From NCBI GenBank assembly GCA_002342065.1, contig DDPF01000003.1:62001-126000 (forward strand): 64,000 nt of DNA, given 5' to 3'. Numbering within the stretch: position 1 is the stretch's first letter; each line of letters begins with the position of its first letter. Source of the DNA: Bacteroidetes bacterium UBA2475 (GTDB lineage Bacteria; Bacteroidota; Bacteroidia; B-17B0; Aurantibacillaceae). Shown here in pieces: positions 32,345 through 41,360 of this stretch. The notes beneath the pieces were generated by a model. The model did not search any database and was not told where the DNA came from. It saw only the letters and a program-made list of their open reading frames with translations. A program made the translations under genes and the position numbers.

Positions 32345-34822
32345 TTACAGCTTTACCATTTTATATGAGAGGTGTTTGTTGTTTATGACTAAAATATAAT
32401 AGCCCGGACTTAGCTTCTCAATACTTACCAAATTGGTATTATTAGTGAGTTGTCCCGCCAAAACCGACCTTCCAAGCTGATCTAAAATTGTATAATCGGA
32501 ATTTAGGAGCTCATCATTAATATTAACTGTTATAACATCATTAGCAGGGTTTGGAAATACAGACAAATTATTTTCAGTCAACGTTTCCTTTATGGCGCTA
32601 ATAAGTAACACATTTAGTACTGATAAAGAAGTAGAGTCTGAACAAGCACCTGATTCTACAATGCAGCGGTATTGCTGCCCGTTATTTATCATTGAAACAG
32701 TATTTACTTTTAGTGTATCGTTATTTACCCCATTTATCGAAGCAGAATTAATAAGATCTTGCCAAACCAGGCCATTTTTTCTTTGCCATTTATATGTTGC
32801 CTGTGCAGAAGAATAATTTGCAACAAAAGAAGCAGTATTGCCATTTAATACTGTAGTTGTGGCTACAGGCGAAACTACATTTGGACAAACCAAAGTATTT
32901 AATCTCCATGAATCGTTCCACATATTTCCGGCAACAACCCATAATGATTGATCATGATTAAATACTGCGCAGGCATGTCTTTCCGGCCAAGGTGTATTTT
33001 TTAATTCATGCCATGTAATACCATCTTCGCTATACCATACATCTTTTCTATTTCCGGTACCGTTAGCCGGATTACCATCATACCCACCAATTATCCATAT
33101 GGCATTATTATAAACAATTACTTCGTGAAACTCACGCGCATCCCATGGCGCCTGATGTGTAACCGGTGTCCAGGTAATACCATCTGTACTGGTCCAAACA
33201 TCGTTATAATATTTTCTGTCCCAGTTATATGTTCCACCGCCAATAAGCCACATTTTGTTATTAAAAACAACTACCGAGTTAATTTGCCCGCGTGGGTTCC
33301 ATGCCGCAGAATCTGTTACCTGGGTCCAGTTAATTCCATCTGTACTATTCCAAACATCATTATATTCAGTATCTAAAGTATTTGCCCAACCAACAATTTT
33401 CTGTCCTCCCATTACCCAAATTTTACCATCAAAAGAACAACTCATGTGTGTCATTCTATCTCCCCAAGGCACCGAATCACATAACTTGGTCCAGTTAAGT
33501 CCGTCACTTGTATTCCATACATCTTTCTGAAAATGACCTTGCAATTGATCGCCGCCAATAACCCACATCTTATTATTATGCACAATGCTACCAAAGCAAT
33601 GACGCACTTCCCAATCGGCAGTGTCAATCAATGTCCAGTTATTTCCATCGGTTGATTGCCAAACTTCTTTGTTAGTTACAAGCGGATAATTTACCGGCTC
33701 ATTTGGGTTCCAGCCACCCATCAAAAACATTTTATTATTAAATGAATATCCCTGCACACCATCACGTTTGCAAAATGCCGTGCTATCACTTACTAACTGC
33801 CATTGATATTTACTGATAAGAAACTTTGGGCTCATAGCAAATTTTGAAGGATTATTTATGTCTGTAATTTTAACTAAACACTCTGCTCCAGGCATGTTGG
33901 GTGCGATCCAGGTATAAGAAAGAGAATTTATATCTATATTATTTGCAATCATTTGCCAGGTTATGCCATTGTTTAGAGAGTACTGAATCTTTACTGTATC
34001 ATAACCACTTGCTAGTACCCAATTAATTTTAACTGTATCATTTGCAAAATATGAATCGGTAATTTTTGGAGAAGTAATATAAGGTGTGAGATTAGAATTA
34101 AATACAATGTTATTTATTTCCGAACTTGTAATGGCGCGATCGTAAATGATCAACTCATCAATATCACCATAAAAAGGAAAAAGCAAACTGCTTAAGGTAA
34201 TAGAATTATTTAATCCAATTACCGAGAGATCAGTTGCAGGATTACCTGTTTGAACCCCATCAATAAACTGTACGATCAAGCCTCCGTTTCTAGTGATCAA
34301 AATATTATGCCAGTTATTATCAGTATACTTACCCGAGTTATATGCACTTATATTATTATTGCCTCCGCTATTCCAAAAGGTAATGATACCATTACTCGTA
34401 ACCCCAAGACCATCGTTTAAGATGGTATTAAAGTTTGACTGATACAAACCTGAATCGTTCAAATTAAAAATATCCATGCGTGCACCAAAATGTGACCTAA
34501 ACCAAAATGAAATTGTAAAATTGCTATCAAGGGGCGTGTAAAAAGCTGCCGGAATAGTTATGAGGTCGGTATTATTTGCAAAATGATACGCCGAAGCCGG
34601 ATTTCCTTCTCTATCTTTTGTTAAACTAACACCGTTTAAAATTGCATTGTTACCGTTTCCTGAAACATCATTGGCATTGCCATTAAATGGCCAGTAACCT
34701 ACTAATGAATTAGGAGATAGATAGTTTGGCACCTGCGAAAAGGCAACACTTGTCATTAGGATACCGAAAATTAAAATTACTAGCTTTTTGCTTTTTGCTT
34801 GATTTTTTTTAACTGTTGTCAT
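32345..34822 (-). CDS. Secreted LamG and kelch-type repeat protein with T9SS sorting domain
   Basis: ATG 34822 is preferred to the upstream codon at 34852, giving a signal peptide (KKLVILIFGILMTSVAFS, then QVPNYLSPN). Next is a LamG/concanavalin-like domain about 25-240 (LVGYWPFNGNANDVSGNGNN, FTISFWFRSHFG). A kelch-like propeller follows, with at least five repeats of the form VWNSTDGINWTQVTDSAAW, then KMWLIGGGTYNW. An Ig-like domain and a type A T9SS sorting domain close it (LSVFPNPANDVITV, LSPGYYILVINNK, YKMVKL). Predicted cell-surface or secreted; could bind glycans. Monocistronic, divergent from the helical-repeat gene. Confidence 0.88.
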   Translation of the reverse strand: MTTVKKNQAKSKKLVILIFGILMTSVAFSQVPNYLSPNSLVGYWPFNGNANDVSGNGNNAILNGVSLTKDREGNPASAYHFANNTDLITIPAAFYTPLDSNFTISFWFRSHFGARMDIFNLNDSGLYQSNFNTILNDGLGVTSNGIITFWNSGGNNNISAYNSGKYTDNNWHNILITRNGGLIVQFIDGVQTGNPATDLSVIGLNNSITLSSLLFPFYGDIDELIIYDRAITSSEINNIVFNSNLTPYITSPKITDSYFANDTVKINWVLASGYDTVKIQYSLNNGITWQMIANNIDINSLSYTWIAPNMPGAECLVKITDINNPSKFAMSPKFLISKYQWQLVSDSTAFCKRDGVQGYSFNNKMFLMGGWNPNEPVNYPLVTNKEVWQSTDGNNWTLIDTADWEVRHCFGSIVHNNKMWVIGGDQLQGHFQKDVWNTSDGLNWTKLCDSVPWGDRMTHMSCSFDGKIWVMGGQKIVGWANTLDTEYNDVWNSTDGINWTQVTDSAAWNPRGQINSVVVFNNKMWLIGGGTYNWDRKYYNDVWTSTDGITWTPVTHQAPWDAREFHEVIVYNNAIWIIGGYDGNPANGTGNRKDVWYSEDGITWHELKNTPWPERHACAVFNHDQSLWVVAGNMWNDSWRLNTLVCPNVVSPVATTTVLNGNTASFVANYSSAQATYKWQRKNGLVWQDLINSASINGVNNDTLKVNTVSMINNGQQYRCIVESGACSDSTSLSVLNVLLISAIKETLTENNLSVFPNPANDVITVNINDELLNSDYTILDQLGRSVLAGQLTNNTNLVSIEKLSPGYYILVINNKHLSYKMVKL

Positions 34823-34955
34823 GGTAAATGTTTTTTTCAAAGGACGCCCCATTAAAAAAAAATTACCATCGCGTTACGGTATTAATATTAAGTATGTAAG
34901 TTTTAATATAAATTTGTTTAAATTTACATAGCAGTATTATAAAAAAAGAACTCAA

Positions 34956-36371
34956 ATGATCAAGTTAAAACAAGTAATAACTCAGTTAAACGACAACGAC
35001 TTTAATAGAATAAATGAGTCTTTTAAAAAAACAAAGGCAGATAATTATTCTTTGCTTTTTCAGTCTTATCGCAGTGGTAGCCTATCCGATACTGAAATAA
35101 TAAAACAACTTGTTATCAGTTCCAATTCATTTTATGTTTTAAAATCGCGGTTGTATGACAAGATCCAGGAACACTTATCGGTAGATGTTTTTAGTACCAG
35201 AGAGAACCTTATTAAACAATTATTACAGGTGCCTGAGGTTTGTTTTAACATGCCCCGTGAAACAGCTATAGCATTTTTAAATAAACTAGAGAAGGAACTT
35301 CTTAAATTCGACTTACACAATGATCTGCTTGTAGTGTACAGTGCATTAAAGAAAATGCACCTGTATTCAGAAAAATATTTTTATTATTCGCAGCTATTTA
35401 ACAAACACACGGCCCTTGCCCTCTCGCTCGAGAAAGCGGAAGAGATCTTAGGAAATTTTAACCGCATATTGGGACATTATAACTTTTCAAGAAGCCAGCA
35501 AGATCTAGATACTTTGCGATTCCTTAGCAACGAGATCGTTAATCTATATACTCTTAACCGTTCGCATCAAATAGAGATCATAAAGTGTTTTATTGAATTA
35601 CAATTGAACCTTTTTTGTGAAGAGAATAAAAATAATGGGGCTTCAACGGCCGAGATCATTCAAAGCACCCGCAAGATATTTTCCCAATTACCCGAAACAT
35701 CTCCGCAAAAAAAATGGGAAATAGTTTTAGATTACCTGGCATTTGAATACTATCTCTCAATCGCAGAATATAAAACTGCCCTGGGTCTTTATGAGACGGT
35801 TAATGATAGCCTGCATACATTGTTATTATACAATAATATTTGTATTACCTCTAAATTCCTTGGTTCTAAAATAAAATTTTGCGATGAAACAGGCAGAAAT
35901 GAAGATCTTTTAGAAGACCCGAAAATAATAGAGATGCTTCACGACACGGAAGATAGCCACGCGCGCGTTGTAATTGGCACTTACACTTCCATGCTGCATT
36001 TTAAACGAAAGAACCTTAAAGAGGCTATAAACTGTCTTAACAGCGTTTTAAATAACTTCAGCTTTAAAGATTTTTTTCATGAAAGCATAAATATTAAACT
36101 TACCCTGGCTTATTTCTATCTTTTTCAAAAGGAATACGATCTTGTTGAACTAACTTTAAAAAGCGTTTCAAGAAAGATCAAATCAGAACAACTCGAAAAA
36201 TATTATCATGTTTTGCATTTGATAAAGATATTTGAATCGGAGATGAACAAGACCGGTAATGCTAAGGCCCTTGCAAAGAACAAAGATCTGTTCACGTTAT
36301 TTATGGCTAACAACAAAAAGGGTAATGAAGTTCTATCACACCTGATCCCGGAATTAAAAAGAAAATACTAA
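34956..36371 (+). CDS. Large helical-repeat protein, function unknown
   Basis: A 471-residue cytoplasmic protein without signal or membrane segment. It is almost entirely alpha-helical with a weak TPR-like pattern (YKTALGLYETVNDSLHTLLL, LKEAINCLNSVLNNFSFKDF, YFYLFQKEYDLVELTLKSVS). The N-terminus (KLKQVITQLNDNDFNRINES, FKKTKADNYSLLFQSYRSGS) recalls other Bacteroidota helical proteins of unknown role. It may act as a scaffold. Convergent with a receiver gene 3 bp away. Confidence 0.6.
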   Translation: MIKLKQVITQLNDNDFNRINESFKKTKADNYSLLFQSYRSGSLSDTEIIKQLVISSNSFYVLKSRLYDKIQEHLSVDVFSTRENLIKQLLQVPEVCFNMPRETAIAFLNKLEKELLKFDLHNDLLVVYSALKKMHLYSEKYFYYSQLFNKHTALALSLEKAEEILGNFNRILGHYNFSRSQQDLDTLRFLSNEIVNLYTLNRSHQIEIIKCFIELQLNLFCEENKNNGASTAEIIQSTRKIFSQLPETSPQKKWEIVLDYLAFEYYLSIAEYKTALGLYETVNDSLHTLLLYNNICITSKFLGSKIKFCDETGRNEDLLEDPKIIEMLHDTEDSHARVVIGTYTSMLHFKRKNLKEAINCLNSVLNNFSFKDFFHESINIKLTLAYFYLFQKEYDLVELTLKSVSRKIKSEQLEKYYHVLHLIKIFESEMNKTGNAKALAKNKDLFTLFMANNKKGNEVLSHLIPELKRKY

Positions 36372-36374
36372 ACC

Positions 36375-36791
36375 TTATAGCTTATCTAACATCTCCTGCG
36401 TTAGTGGTTTATTTAAGAAAGTAATATCCATCGCTATATCACTTGCCTTTTTCTTGTCTTCTGGATTTACTGATGAAGTTAAAATTACCAGTTTTAAATT
36501 CTTTAATTTTTCCGGTAATTTGAGTTTTAGGTTTTCGATGAACTGAAAGCCATCCATCATTGGCATATTAAGATCCACAAAGATTATTTCTGGAAAAATA
36601 TTAAGTGTGTTGGTACTTGAAATAGAAAGATTATTTAAGAATTCAAGTGCACTTTTACTGCCTGTATTAATATAAATTTTTGATGCAAAATGATTTGCTT
36701 CAATTATCTTTTGATTTATGAAATTATCCAACTCGTTATCATCCAATAACATTGCATATTTATATTTGAACTGGGGGTCTTTTCTTTTCAT
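36375..36791 (-). CDS. Stand-alone CheY-like response regulator
   Basis: A 138-residue receiver of the type common next to Bacteroidota kinases: MLLDDNELDNFINQKII (17-DDN motif), phospho-acceptor Asp 73 in EIIFVDLNMPMMDGFQF, VILTSSVNPEDK, and the conserved Lys in FLNKPL. No output domain. Its start faces the palindromic array at 37.0 kb, so the operators could control it and the divergent STAS-like operon together. Confidence 0.88.
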   Translation of the reverse strand: MKRKDPQFKYKYAMLLDDNELDNFINQKIIEANHFASKIYINTGSKSALEFLNNLSISSTNTLNIFPEIIFVDLNMPMMDGFQFIENLKLKLPEKLKNLKLVILTSSVNPEDKKKASDIAMDITFLNKPLTQEMLDKL

Positions 36792-36970
36792 GATTACGAA
36801 ATTTATTATTCCTTTTTTAAAGCTTAATTTAATAAAAGTATATATAATTTAATTAAAGAAGCAATTTATGGCCTTTTTTTTATCTAAAATTCAAAGATCC
36901 GGGGTGCCATATTTTGAGTTTTTTGTTATTTATTTTTTAAAAAGAAAGGGCTGCCCCTGAGTTAAACTAG

Positions 36971-36992
36971 GCTTTCCCACATTGGGGAAAGC
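36971..36992. other. Perfect 8-bp stem-loop next to the operator palindromes
   Basis: GCTTTCCC and GGGAAAGC pair around ACATTG. It lies 9 bp before the first TAGGTAA palindrome in the divergent spacer 36792-37136. It is not followed by a T run, so it is probably not a terminator. Confidence 0.5.
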
Positions 36993-37000
36993 AACTTTGT

Positions 37001-37042
37001 ATAGGTAAATTTACCTACTAAAAGGTAGGTAAATTTACCTAT
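37001..37042. promoter_or_regulatory. Paired palindromic operator sites TAGGTAA-NN-TTACCTA (two sites)
   Basis: TAGGTAAATTTACCTA occurs at 37002-37017 and again at 37026-37041, both perfect 16-bp palindromes with centres 24 bp apart. The extended 18-base arms ATAGGTAAATTTACCTAC (37001-37018) and its exact reverse complement (37025-37042) make the pair one larger inverted repeat with a 6-bp spacer. It lies in the divergent region between a receiver gene and the STAS-like/kinase operon, 95 bp before the latter. The same motif recurs at 43.3 kb. Most likely a binding array for a dimeric transcription factor. Confidence 0.75.
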
Positions 37043-37136
37043 TTTAATAGTTGCCGGCATATTTTAAATATTAAAGGTATTTTCTTTTGTAACTTACTTA
37101 CAAATTACCATATAATATCATTACTAAACCAAAAGT

Positions 37137-37535
37137 ATGCTTAAAATTCCGGATAATGCAAAAATACGAGAGTGGCCAACTTCCACTTCATGGTTCGACG
37201 AAGATGGCATTTTGTATTCCATCTCAAAAAAAGGAGTAGAACCACCCTCCCTTGAAGATACAAAAAAATTATTAGAAGAATTTAAGAAAATGCTTGATGG
37301 AAAAAAAATTTGTATGTTGCTAGATGTAACGCATACCGTGGAATCATCACGCGAAATACGGGATTATGTAGCAGAAGAATTTCCAAAATACGTAAAAGCC
37401 ATTGCCATGATATCTGATTCTGCACTTGGTAAAATGCTGGCCAACCTATTTTTTACACTTAAAACGCAGCCATACACAACAAAAATGTTTAGCAACGAAC
37501 AGGATGCCAAAGACTGGCTTAAACAATATTTGTAA
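37137..37535 (+). CDS. STAS-like small protein, first of two paralogs
   Basis: A 132-residue soluble protein with an alternating alpha/beta pattern of the STAS/SpoIIAA-like kind: DEDGILYSISKKGVEPPSLE, TKKLLEEFKKMLDGKKICML, LDVTHTVESSREIRDYVAEE, AIAMISDSALGKMLANLFFT and a C-terminal KMFSNEQDAKDWLKQYL. The protein at 44.0 kb shares the last two segments (ITNSTLTRFVINIF, KMFANEEDALAWLRTY). The fold suggests an anti-sigma-antagonist-type or lipid-binding role, not proven. It heads an operon with a kinase 17 bp downstream; palindromic operators precede it. Confidence 0.68.
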   Translation: MLKIPDNAKIREWPTSTSWFDEDGILYSISKKGVEPPSLEDTKKLLEEFKKMLDGKKICMLLDVTHTVESSREIRDYVAEEFPKYVKAIAMISDSALGKMLANLFFTLKTQPYTTKMFSNEQDAKDWLKQYL

Positions 37536-37552
37536 TAGTTATTTTATGATTT

Positions 37553-38893
37553 ATGGGCTTAGAAAATTCTGACATAGAAATTGATCACAGGCATATATTT
37601 CATGCTGCGCCAATACTTTTTCTTGTTCTTAAACCTAACCCTCCCAAATATACGATCCTCGACGCAACCGATGCCTACTGTGCCGCTACTCAAACCAAAC
37701 GCTCAGAAATAATTAATAGAGGTTTATTTGAAGTGTTACCTGATAACCCTGCCGACATGAATGCCACAGGCGTTAGTAATTTACGAATGTCATTGAACAG
37801 TGTTGTTGAAAAAAAGCAACCTCATAAAATGCACATTCAAAAATATGACATACAGGTAACAACAGAAAACGGTATTTGCTTTGAAGAACGATTTTGGAAT
37901 CCAAAGAACTCACCTGTTTTGGATCAAAAGAACGAAGTGTTGTACATCATTCACCATGTAGAAGATGTTACAGCAAGTGTATCTATGCAAAATGAAATTG
38001 AAAAAAAATCAAAGCTCATTGAAGAAAATGATGCAAGGATAAATTTAATACTTAATGCCCTGTTAAAATTTACAACACTCGATTTTTCGGAACGACTTAA
38101 AACTACTGATAAAGGAGACGAACTGGATGCAATTGTTGTAGGCCTTAATTCGGTAATTGATGAGTTGGAAAATCATATACAGTTACTAAAAAATTCAAAT
38201 ATTAACCTTGAATATGCTAACAAAGAATTGGATTCGTTCTCCTATTCTGTTTCACATGATCTTCGTGCACCGCTAAGAGCTATTAACGGTTATTCGCAGG
38301 TATTGATGGAAGATTATGGAAATAAGCTGGATGAAGACGGTAAAAAGACCATAAACACCATTATAAAAAATGCTTTTAAAATGGGCGCGTTGATAGATGA
38401 TCTTCTTACTTTTTCAAGGGTCGGAAAACAAGATCTCAAAAAAGTTACCTTGAGCATGAACTCCATTGTAGATTCTATCATTCGGGAATTTACAAACCAG
38501 GAACAAAAAAATACGATAGAGTTCATTGTAAAAAATTTAGACGATGTTGAAGGAGATAGCAGCATGATAAAACAGGTATTTACAAATCTTATTTCAAACG
38601 CTGCAAAATACTCCGGTAAAAAAGAAAAAGCCATTATTGAAATAGGCTCACACAAAGAAAAAGAGAACATAGTTTATTATGTAAAAGATAATGGTGCTGG
38701 TTTTGATATGAAATATTACAATAAATTATTTGGTGTTTTTCAAAGGTTACATAGTTCAAGCGAATTTGAAGGAACCGGCGTTGGCCTTGCTTTAGCACAA
38801 CGCATTATAAAAAAACATAGTGGAGAAGTGTGGGCAGAAGCTGAAGTAGATAAAGGTGCTTGTTTTTATTTTTCGATACCAATTAAATATTAA
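37553..38893 (+). CDS. Soluble PAS sensor histidine kinase
   Basis: A 446-residue cytoplasmic protein: PAS domain about 10-145 (IFHAAPILFLVLKPNPPKYT, AYCAATQTKRSEIINRGLFE), a coiled coil about 148-220 with IEEND and DELDAIVVGLNSVIDELENH, a HisKA domain with phospho-acceptor His in SYSVSHDLRAPLRAINGYSQ, and an ATPase domain (FTNLISNAAKYSG, VKDNGAGFDMKYYNK, EGTGVGLALAQRII). The HisKA sequence is of the phytochrome-kinase type, and the Rcp1-like regulator lies 8 bp downstream. No phytochrome chromophore domain is present. Confidence 0.93.
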   Translation: MGLENSDIEIDHRHIFHAAPILFLVLKPNPPKYTILDATDAYCAATQTKRSEIINRGLFEVLPDNPADMNATGVSNLRMSLNSVVEKKQPHKMHIQKYDIQVTTENGICFEERFWNPKNSPVLDQKNEVLYIIHHVEDVTASVSMQNEIEKKSKLIEENDARINLILNALLKFTTLDFSERLKTTDKGDELDAIVVGLNSVIDELENHIQLLKNSNINLEYANKELDSFSYSVSHDLRAPLRAINGYSQVLMEDYGNKLDEDGKKTINTIIKNAFKMGALIDDLLTFSRVGKQDLKKVTLSMNSIVDSIIREFTNQEQKNTIEFIVKNLDDVEGDSSMIKQVFTNLISNAAKYSGKKEKAIIEIGSHKEKENIVYYVKDNGAGFDMKYYNKLFGVFQRLHSSSEFEGTGVGLALAQRIIKKHSGEVWAEAEVDKGACFYFSIPIKY

Positions 38894-38901
38894 ACTAAAC
38901 C

Positions 38902-39348
38902 ATGGAGAATACGATACACAACATTGAAATAATTTTAGTTGAAGACAGTTTGGAGGACGCCAATCTGGTGATACGTTCGCTTAAAAGAAATAATTTAAGC
39001 AACAGCATTACACATTTAAAAGATGGCGCCGAGGCCCTGGATTTTATTTTCGCAAAAGGAGAATATGGCGACCGCAAAATTGAAGACAAGCCAAAACTGA
39101 TACTTCTGGATCTTAAAATGCCAAAGGTAGATGGCTTACAGGTATTGCGTGCTCTAAAAACAGATGAGCGCACACAAAGCATACCTGTTGTGATCATGAC
39201 CTCATCGCGAGAGGATCGCGACCTGGTTGAAAGTTATAAGCTTGGAGTTAATGGCTACGTTGTTAAACCGGTATCCTTCGAAAATTTTGCAAAGGCAGTA
39301 GCCGAGTTAGGAATGTTCTGGTTAATGATAAACCAATCGCCACGTTAG
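38902..39348 (+). CDS. Rcp1-like response regulator
   Basis: A 148-residue receiver: IILVEDSLEDANLVIRSLKR, phospho-acceptor Asp 70 in LILLDLKMPKVDG, VVIMTSSREDRDLVESY, and VVKPVSFENFAKAVAELGMF. The extended C-terminal helix is the form seen in Rcp1, the partner of cyanobacterial phytochrome kinases. It most likely receives the phosphoryl group from the kinase gene directly upstream (8-bp gap). Confidence 0.92.
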   Translation: MENTIHNIEIILVEDSLEDANLVIRSLKRNNLSNSITHLKDGAEALDFIFAKGEYGDRKIEDKPKLILLDLKMPKVDGLQVLRALKTDERTQSIPVVIMTSSREDRDLVESYKLGVNGYVVKPVSFENFAKAVAELGMFWLMINQSPR

Positions 39349-39369
39349 TAATATTAATATTGAAATTAA

Positions 39370-40467
39370 ATGAACAAACAATTAAAAATATTACATATTG
39401 AAGATAGTCCTTCAGACGCAGGATTGATCGCACGCGAGTTAAAACAAAGCGGCGTTGATTTTACAATTAAAGTAGTTGAAACAAAGAACGATTACAGTAA
39501 CGCACTTAAAAATTACAAACCCGATGTTATCTTAACTGACCACTCATTACCACAATTTGATTCAATAGAAGCTTTAAGCATTTACAATGAAAACAAATTA
39601 CAGATACCTTTTATTTTAATTACCGGCAGTGTTTCAGAAGAATTTGCTATAAGGTGCATTAAAGAAGGTGCCGATGATTATATTTTAAAGAATAATCTGA
39701 TCCGCCTTCCTTCTGCCATTAAACAGGCATTAAAAGCCCGACAGGTAGAAGCCGATAAATGTAAAGCCAATCTCGAACTTGAGGCAACCAACAAAGAATT
39801 AAACACCTTCATTTATAAAGCAGCGCACGACCTAAGGGGTCCTTTATGCTCTATTATGGGTTTAACTAACCTGGCTGATAAGGAAGGAGAAACCGAAAAT
39901 CTTAAAGACTATATTCACAAAATCTCTGAAAGCACTTTAAAATTAGATGCCATTTTGCTATCGTTGATAGATGTAATGTCTATCAAAGATACATTACCGG
40001 TTTTAAATAAAATTGATCTTAAATATCTTATTGAAACGGTAATAAAACGCTTAAAATATATTGAAGGTTATGAGATTTTGAAGTTTAAAATTAAAGTAGA
40101 AAACCAAAAAGGTTTTGTTTCAGATGAATCGATCTTAAACTCTGTGCTTTATAACATTTTAGAAAATGCAATTAAATACCGGAATACTTCACATCCTAAT
40201 CCATTTATTAACATTATGGTTTCTGATATCGAAACCGGAATAAAAATTGAAATAGAAGATAATGGTATTGGTATTGACGGCGATATAAAAGACCGCATTT
40301 TTGAAATGTACTTTAGGGGTAACGAAGATTCAAAAGGTTCGGGCCTTGGTTTATACCTGGTTGCAAATGGTATAAAAAAATTAGGTGGTACAGTTGGAGT
40401 AGAAAGTAAATTGAACGACGGTTCTCTTTTTACGATCGTTTTGCCATCGAATTTTATTTTAACCTAG
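39370..40467 (+). CDS. Receiver-histidine kinase hybrid
   Basis: A 365-residue cytoplasmic protein: receiver about 5-125 (LHIEDSPSDAGLIAREL, phospho-acceptor Asp 57 in VILTDHSLPQFD), HisKA domain with His in FIYKAAHDLRGPLCSIMGLT, and ATPase domain (YNILENAIKYRNTSHPNP, IEDNGIGIDGDIKD, GSGLGLYLVANGIKKLGG). Having the receiver first makes it a likely middle step of a phosphorelay that accepts from the upstream kinase. It lies 21 bp after the Rcp1-like gene, last of the STAS-kinase-receiver operon. Confidence 0.92.
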   Translation: MNKQLKILHIEDSPSDAGLIARELKQSGVDFTIKVVETKNDYSNALKNYKPDVILTDHSLPQFDSIEALSIYNENKLQIPFILITGSVSEEFAIRCIKEGADDYILKNNLIRLPSAIKQALKARQVEADKCKANLELEATNKELNTFIYKAAHDLRGPLCSIMGLTNLADKEGETENLKDYIHKISESTLKLDAILLSLIDVMSIKDTLPVLNKIDLKYLIETVIKRLKYIEGYEILKFKIKVENQKGFVSDESILNSVLYNILENAIKYRNTSHPNPFINIMVSDIETGIKIEIEDNGIGIDGDIKDRIFEMYFRGNEDSKGSGLGLYLVANGIKKLGGTVGVESKLNDGSLFTIVLPSNFILT

Positions 40468-40531
40468 CAGGCAGCCAGGCATATTTTTTTAGCTTATAAG
40501 CTTTGCCTGCACGTAAATTGTGTAAATTTTT

Positions 40532-40677
40532 CAACCACATAGGCACATAGAGAGTTTAATTTAATAAAATTTTAAGTGTAAAAGAGAAAATCATAGGATT
40601 ACTTCGCTAGCGAAGCAATTACGTGTCCTTTAAGCAGTTAGTTGATTACCATATTTTCTATGTTTCTATGTGGTTTT
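40532..40677. repeat. Hairpin-ended intergenic repeat (AACCACATAGGCACATAG)
   Basis: AACCACATAGGCACATAG at 40532-40550 is inverted as CTATGTTTCTATGTGGTTTT at 40658-40677, giving terminal repeats around a 145-bp unit. A central perfect palindrome, CTTCGCTAGCGAAG, lies at 40602-40615. The unit ends right at the stop of the NarL-type regulator and could terminate both converging transcripts. Confidence 0.65.
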
Positions 40678-41360
40678 TAATTTATCAGTTTTGCCTGCAT
40701 AGCAAACATCACAATACCAATGGTTGTTTTTGTACCTATTTTAGTAAAGATATTTGTTTTGTGATTGTCAACCGTTCTTGCGCTAATAAAAAGTAACTCG
40801 CCAATTTCTTTATTTGTTTTTTGCTCACAAATAAGTTTAATTATCTCTATCTCGCGCTCGGTTAACGAAGCTGCTTTATTAAAAAGTTCGGGTGCTTTAA
40901 GATAACCACTGTTACCTTTTATAATAGCCTGTGTTATTTGGTCGTTGTAATAATAGCCTTTTTGCATAACAGAGTAAATAGCATCTACAACCGTCTCTAC
41001 ACTTTTATCTTTTGGTAAAAATCCATTAGCACCTTTATTCATAAGGTCAAAAATAAATTCTTCCTCGTTATGCATCGTTAAAATAATGATCTTTATATCG
41101 GGGTATTCTTTTTTTAAAGCTAAAGTAGTTTCTATACCATTCATTTCAGGCATTTCAATATCCAGTAATACCAAATGCGGCTGGCTTCGTTTTAATTGTG
41201 ATAAAAGGTCTCTGCCACTCGAAGCTTCAAGAACTACCTCCATATCATTATAATCACTTAATAAGGCCACAACACCTACGCGAAAGAGTTGGTGATCGTC
41301 TACAACCGCTATTTTAATTATTGAGGGTAACTTTTTTGAAGTTTGTTTGTGATCGTTCAT
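40677..41360 (-). CDS. NarL/FixJ-type response regulator
   Basis: Receiver at about 15-130 (IAVVDDHQLFRVGVVALL, phospho-acceptor Asp 67 in LVLLDIEMPEMNGIE, IIILTMHNEEEF, FLPKD) and LuxR-type HTH at about 160-225 (SLTEREIEIIKLICEQKTNK, EIGELLFISARTVDNHKTNI). It regulates transcription when phosphorylated by the kinase directly upstream, which overlaps it by 4 bp (ATGA). It is one of only a few DNA-binding proteins in the signalling region and so a candidate for the nearby palindromes, but this is speculation. Confidence 0.95.
   Translation of the reverse strand: MNDHKQTSKKLPSIIKIAVVDDHQLFRVGVVALLSDYNDMEVVLEASSGRDLLSQLKRSQPHLVLLDIEMPEMNGIETTLALKKEYPDIKIIILTMHNEEEFIFDLMNKGANGFLPKDKSVETVVDAIYSVMQKGYYYNDQITQAIIKGNSGYLKAPELFNKAASLTEREIEIIKLICEQKTNKEIGELLFISARTVDNHKTNIFTKIGTKTTIGIVMFAMQAKLIN

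Noticed and set aside
6811..34906. ATGTAAGATTTTAT motif at 6811 and 32284 with variants at 28505 and 34894, considered as a shared promoter element
   Set aside because: For a 14-mer in 64 kb of AT-rich DNA several chance pairs are expected, orientation to genes varies, and there is no constant distance to start codons.
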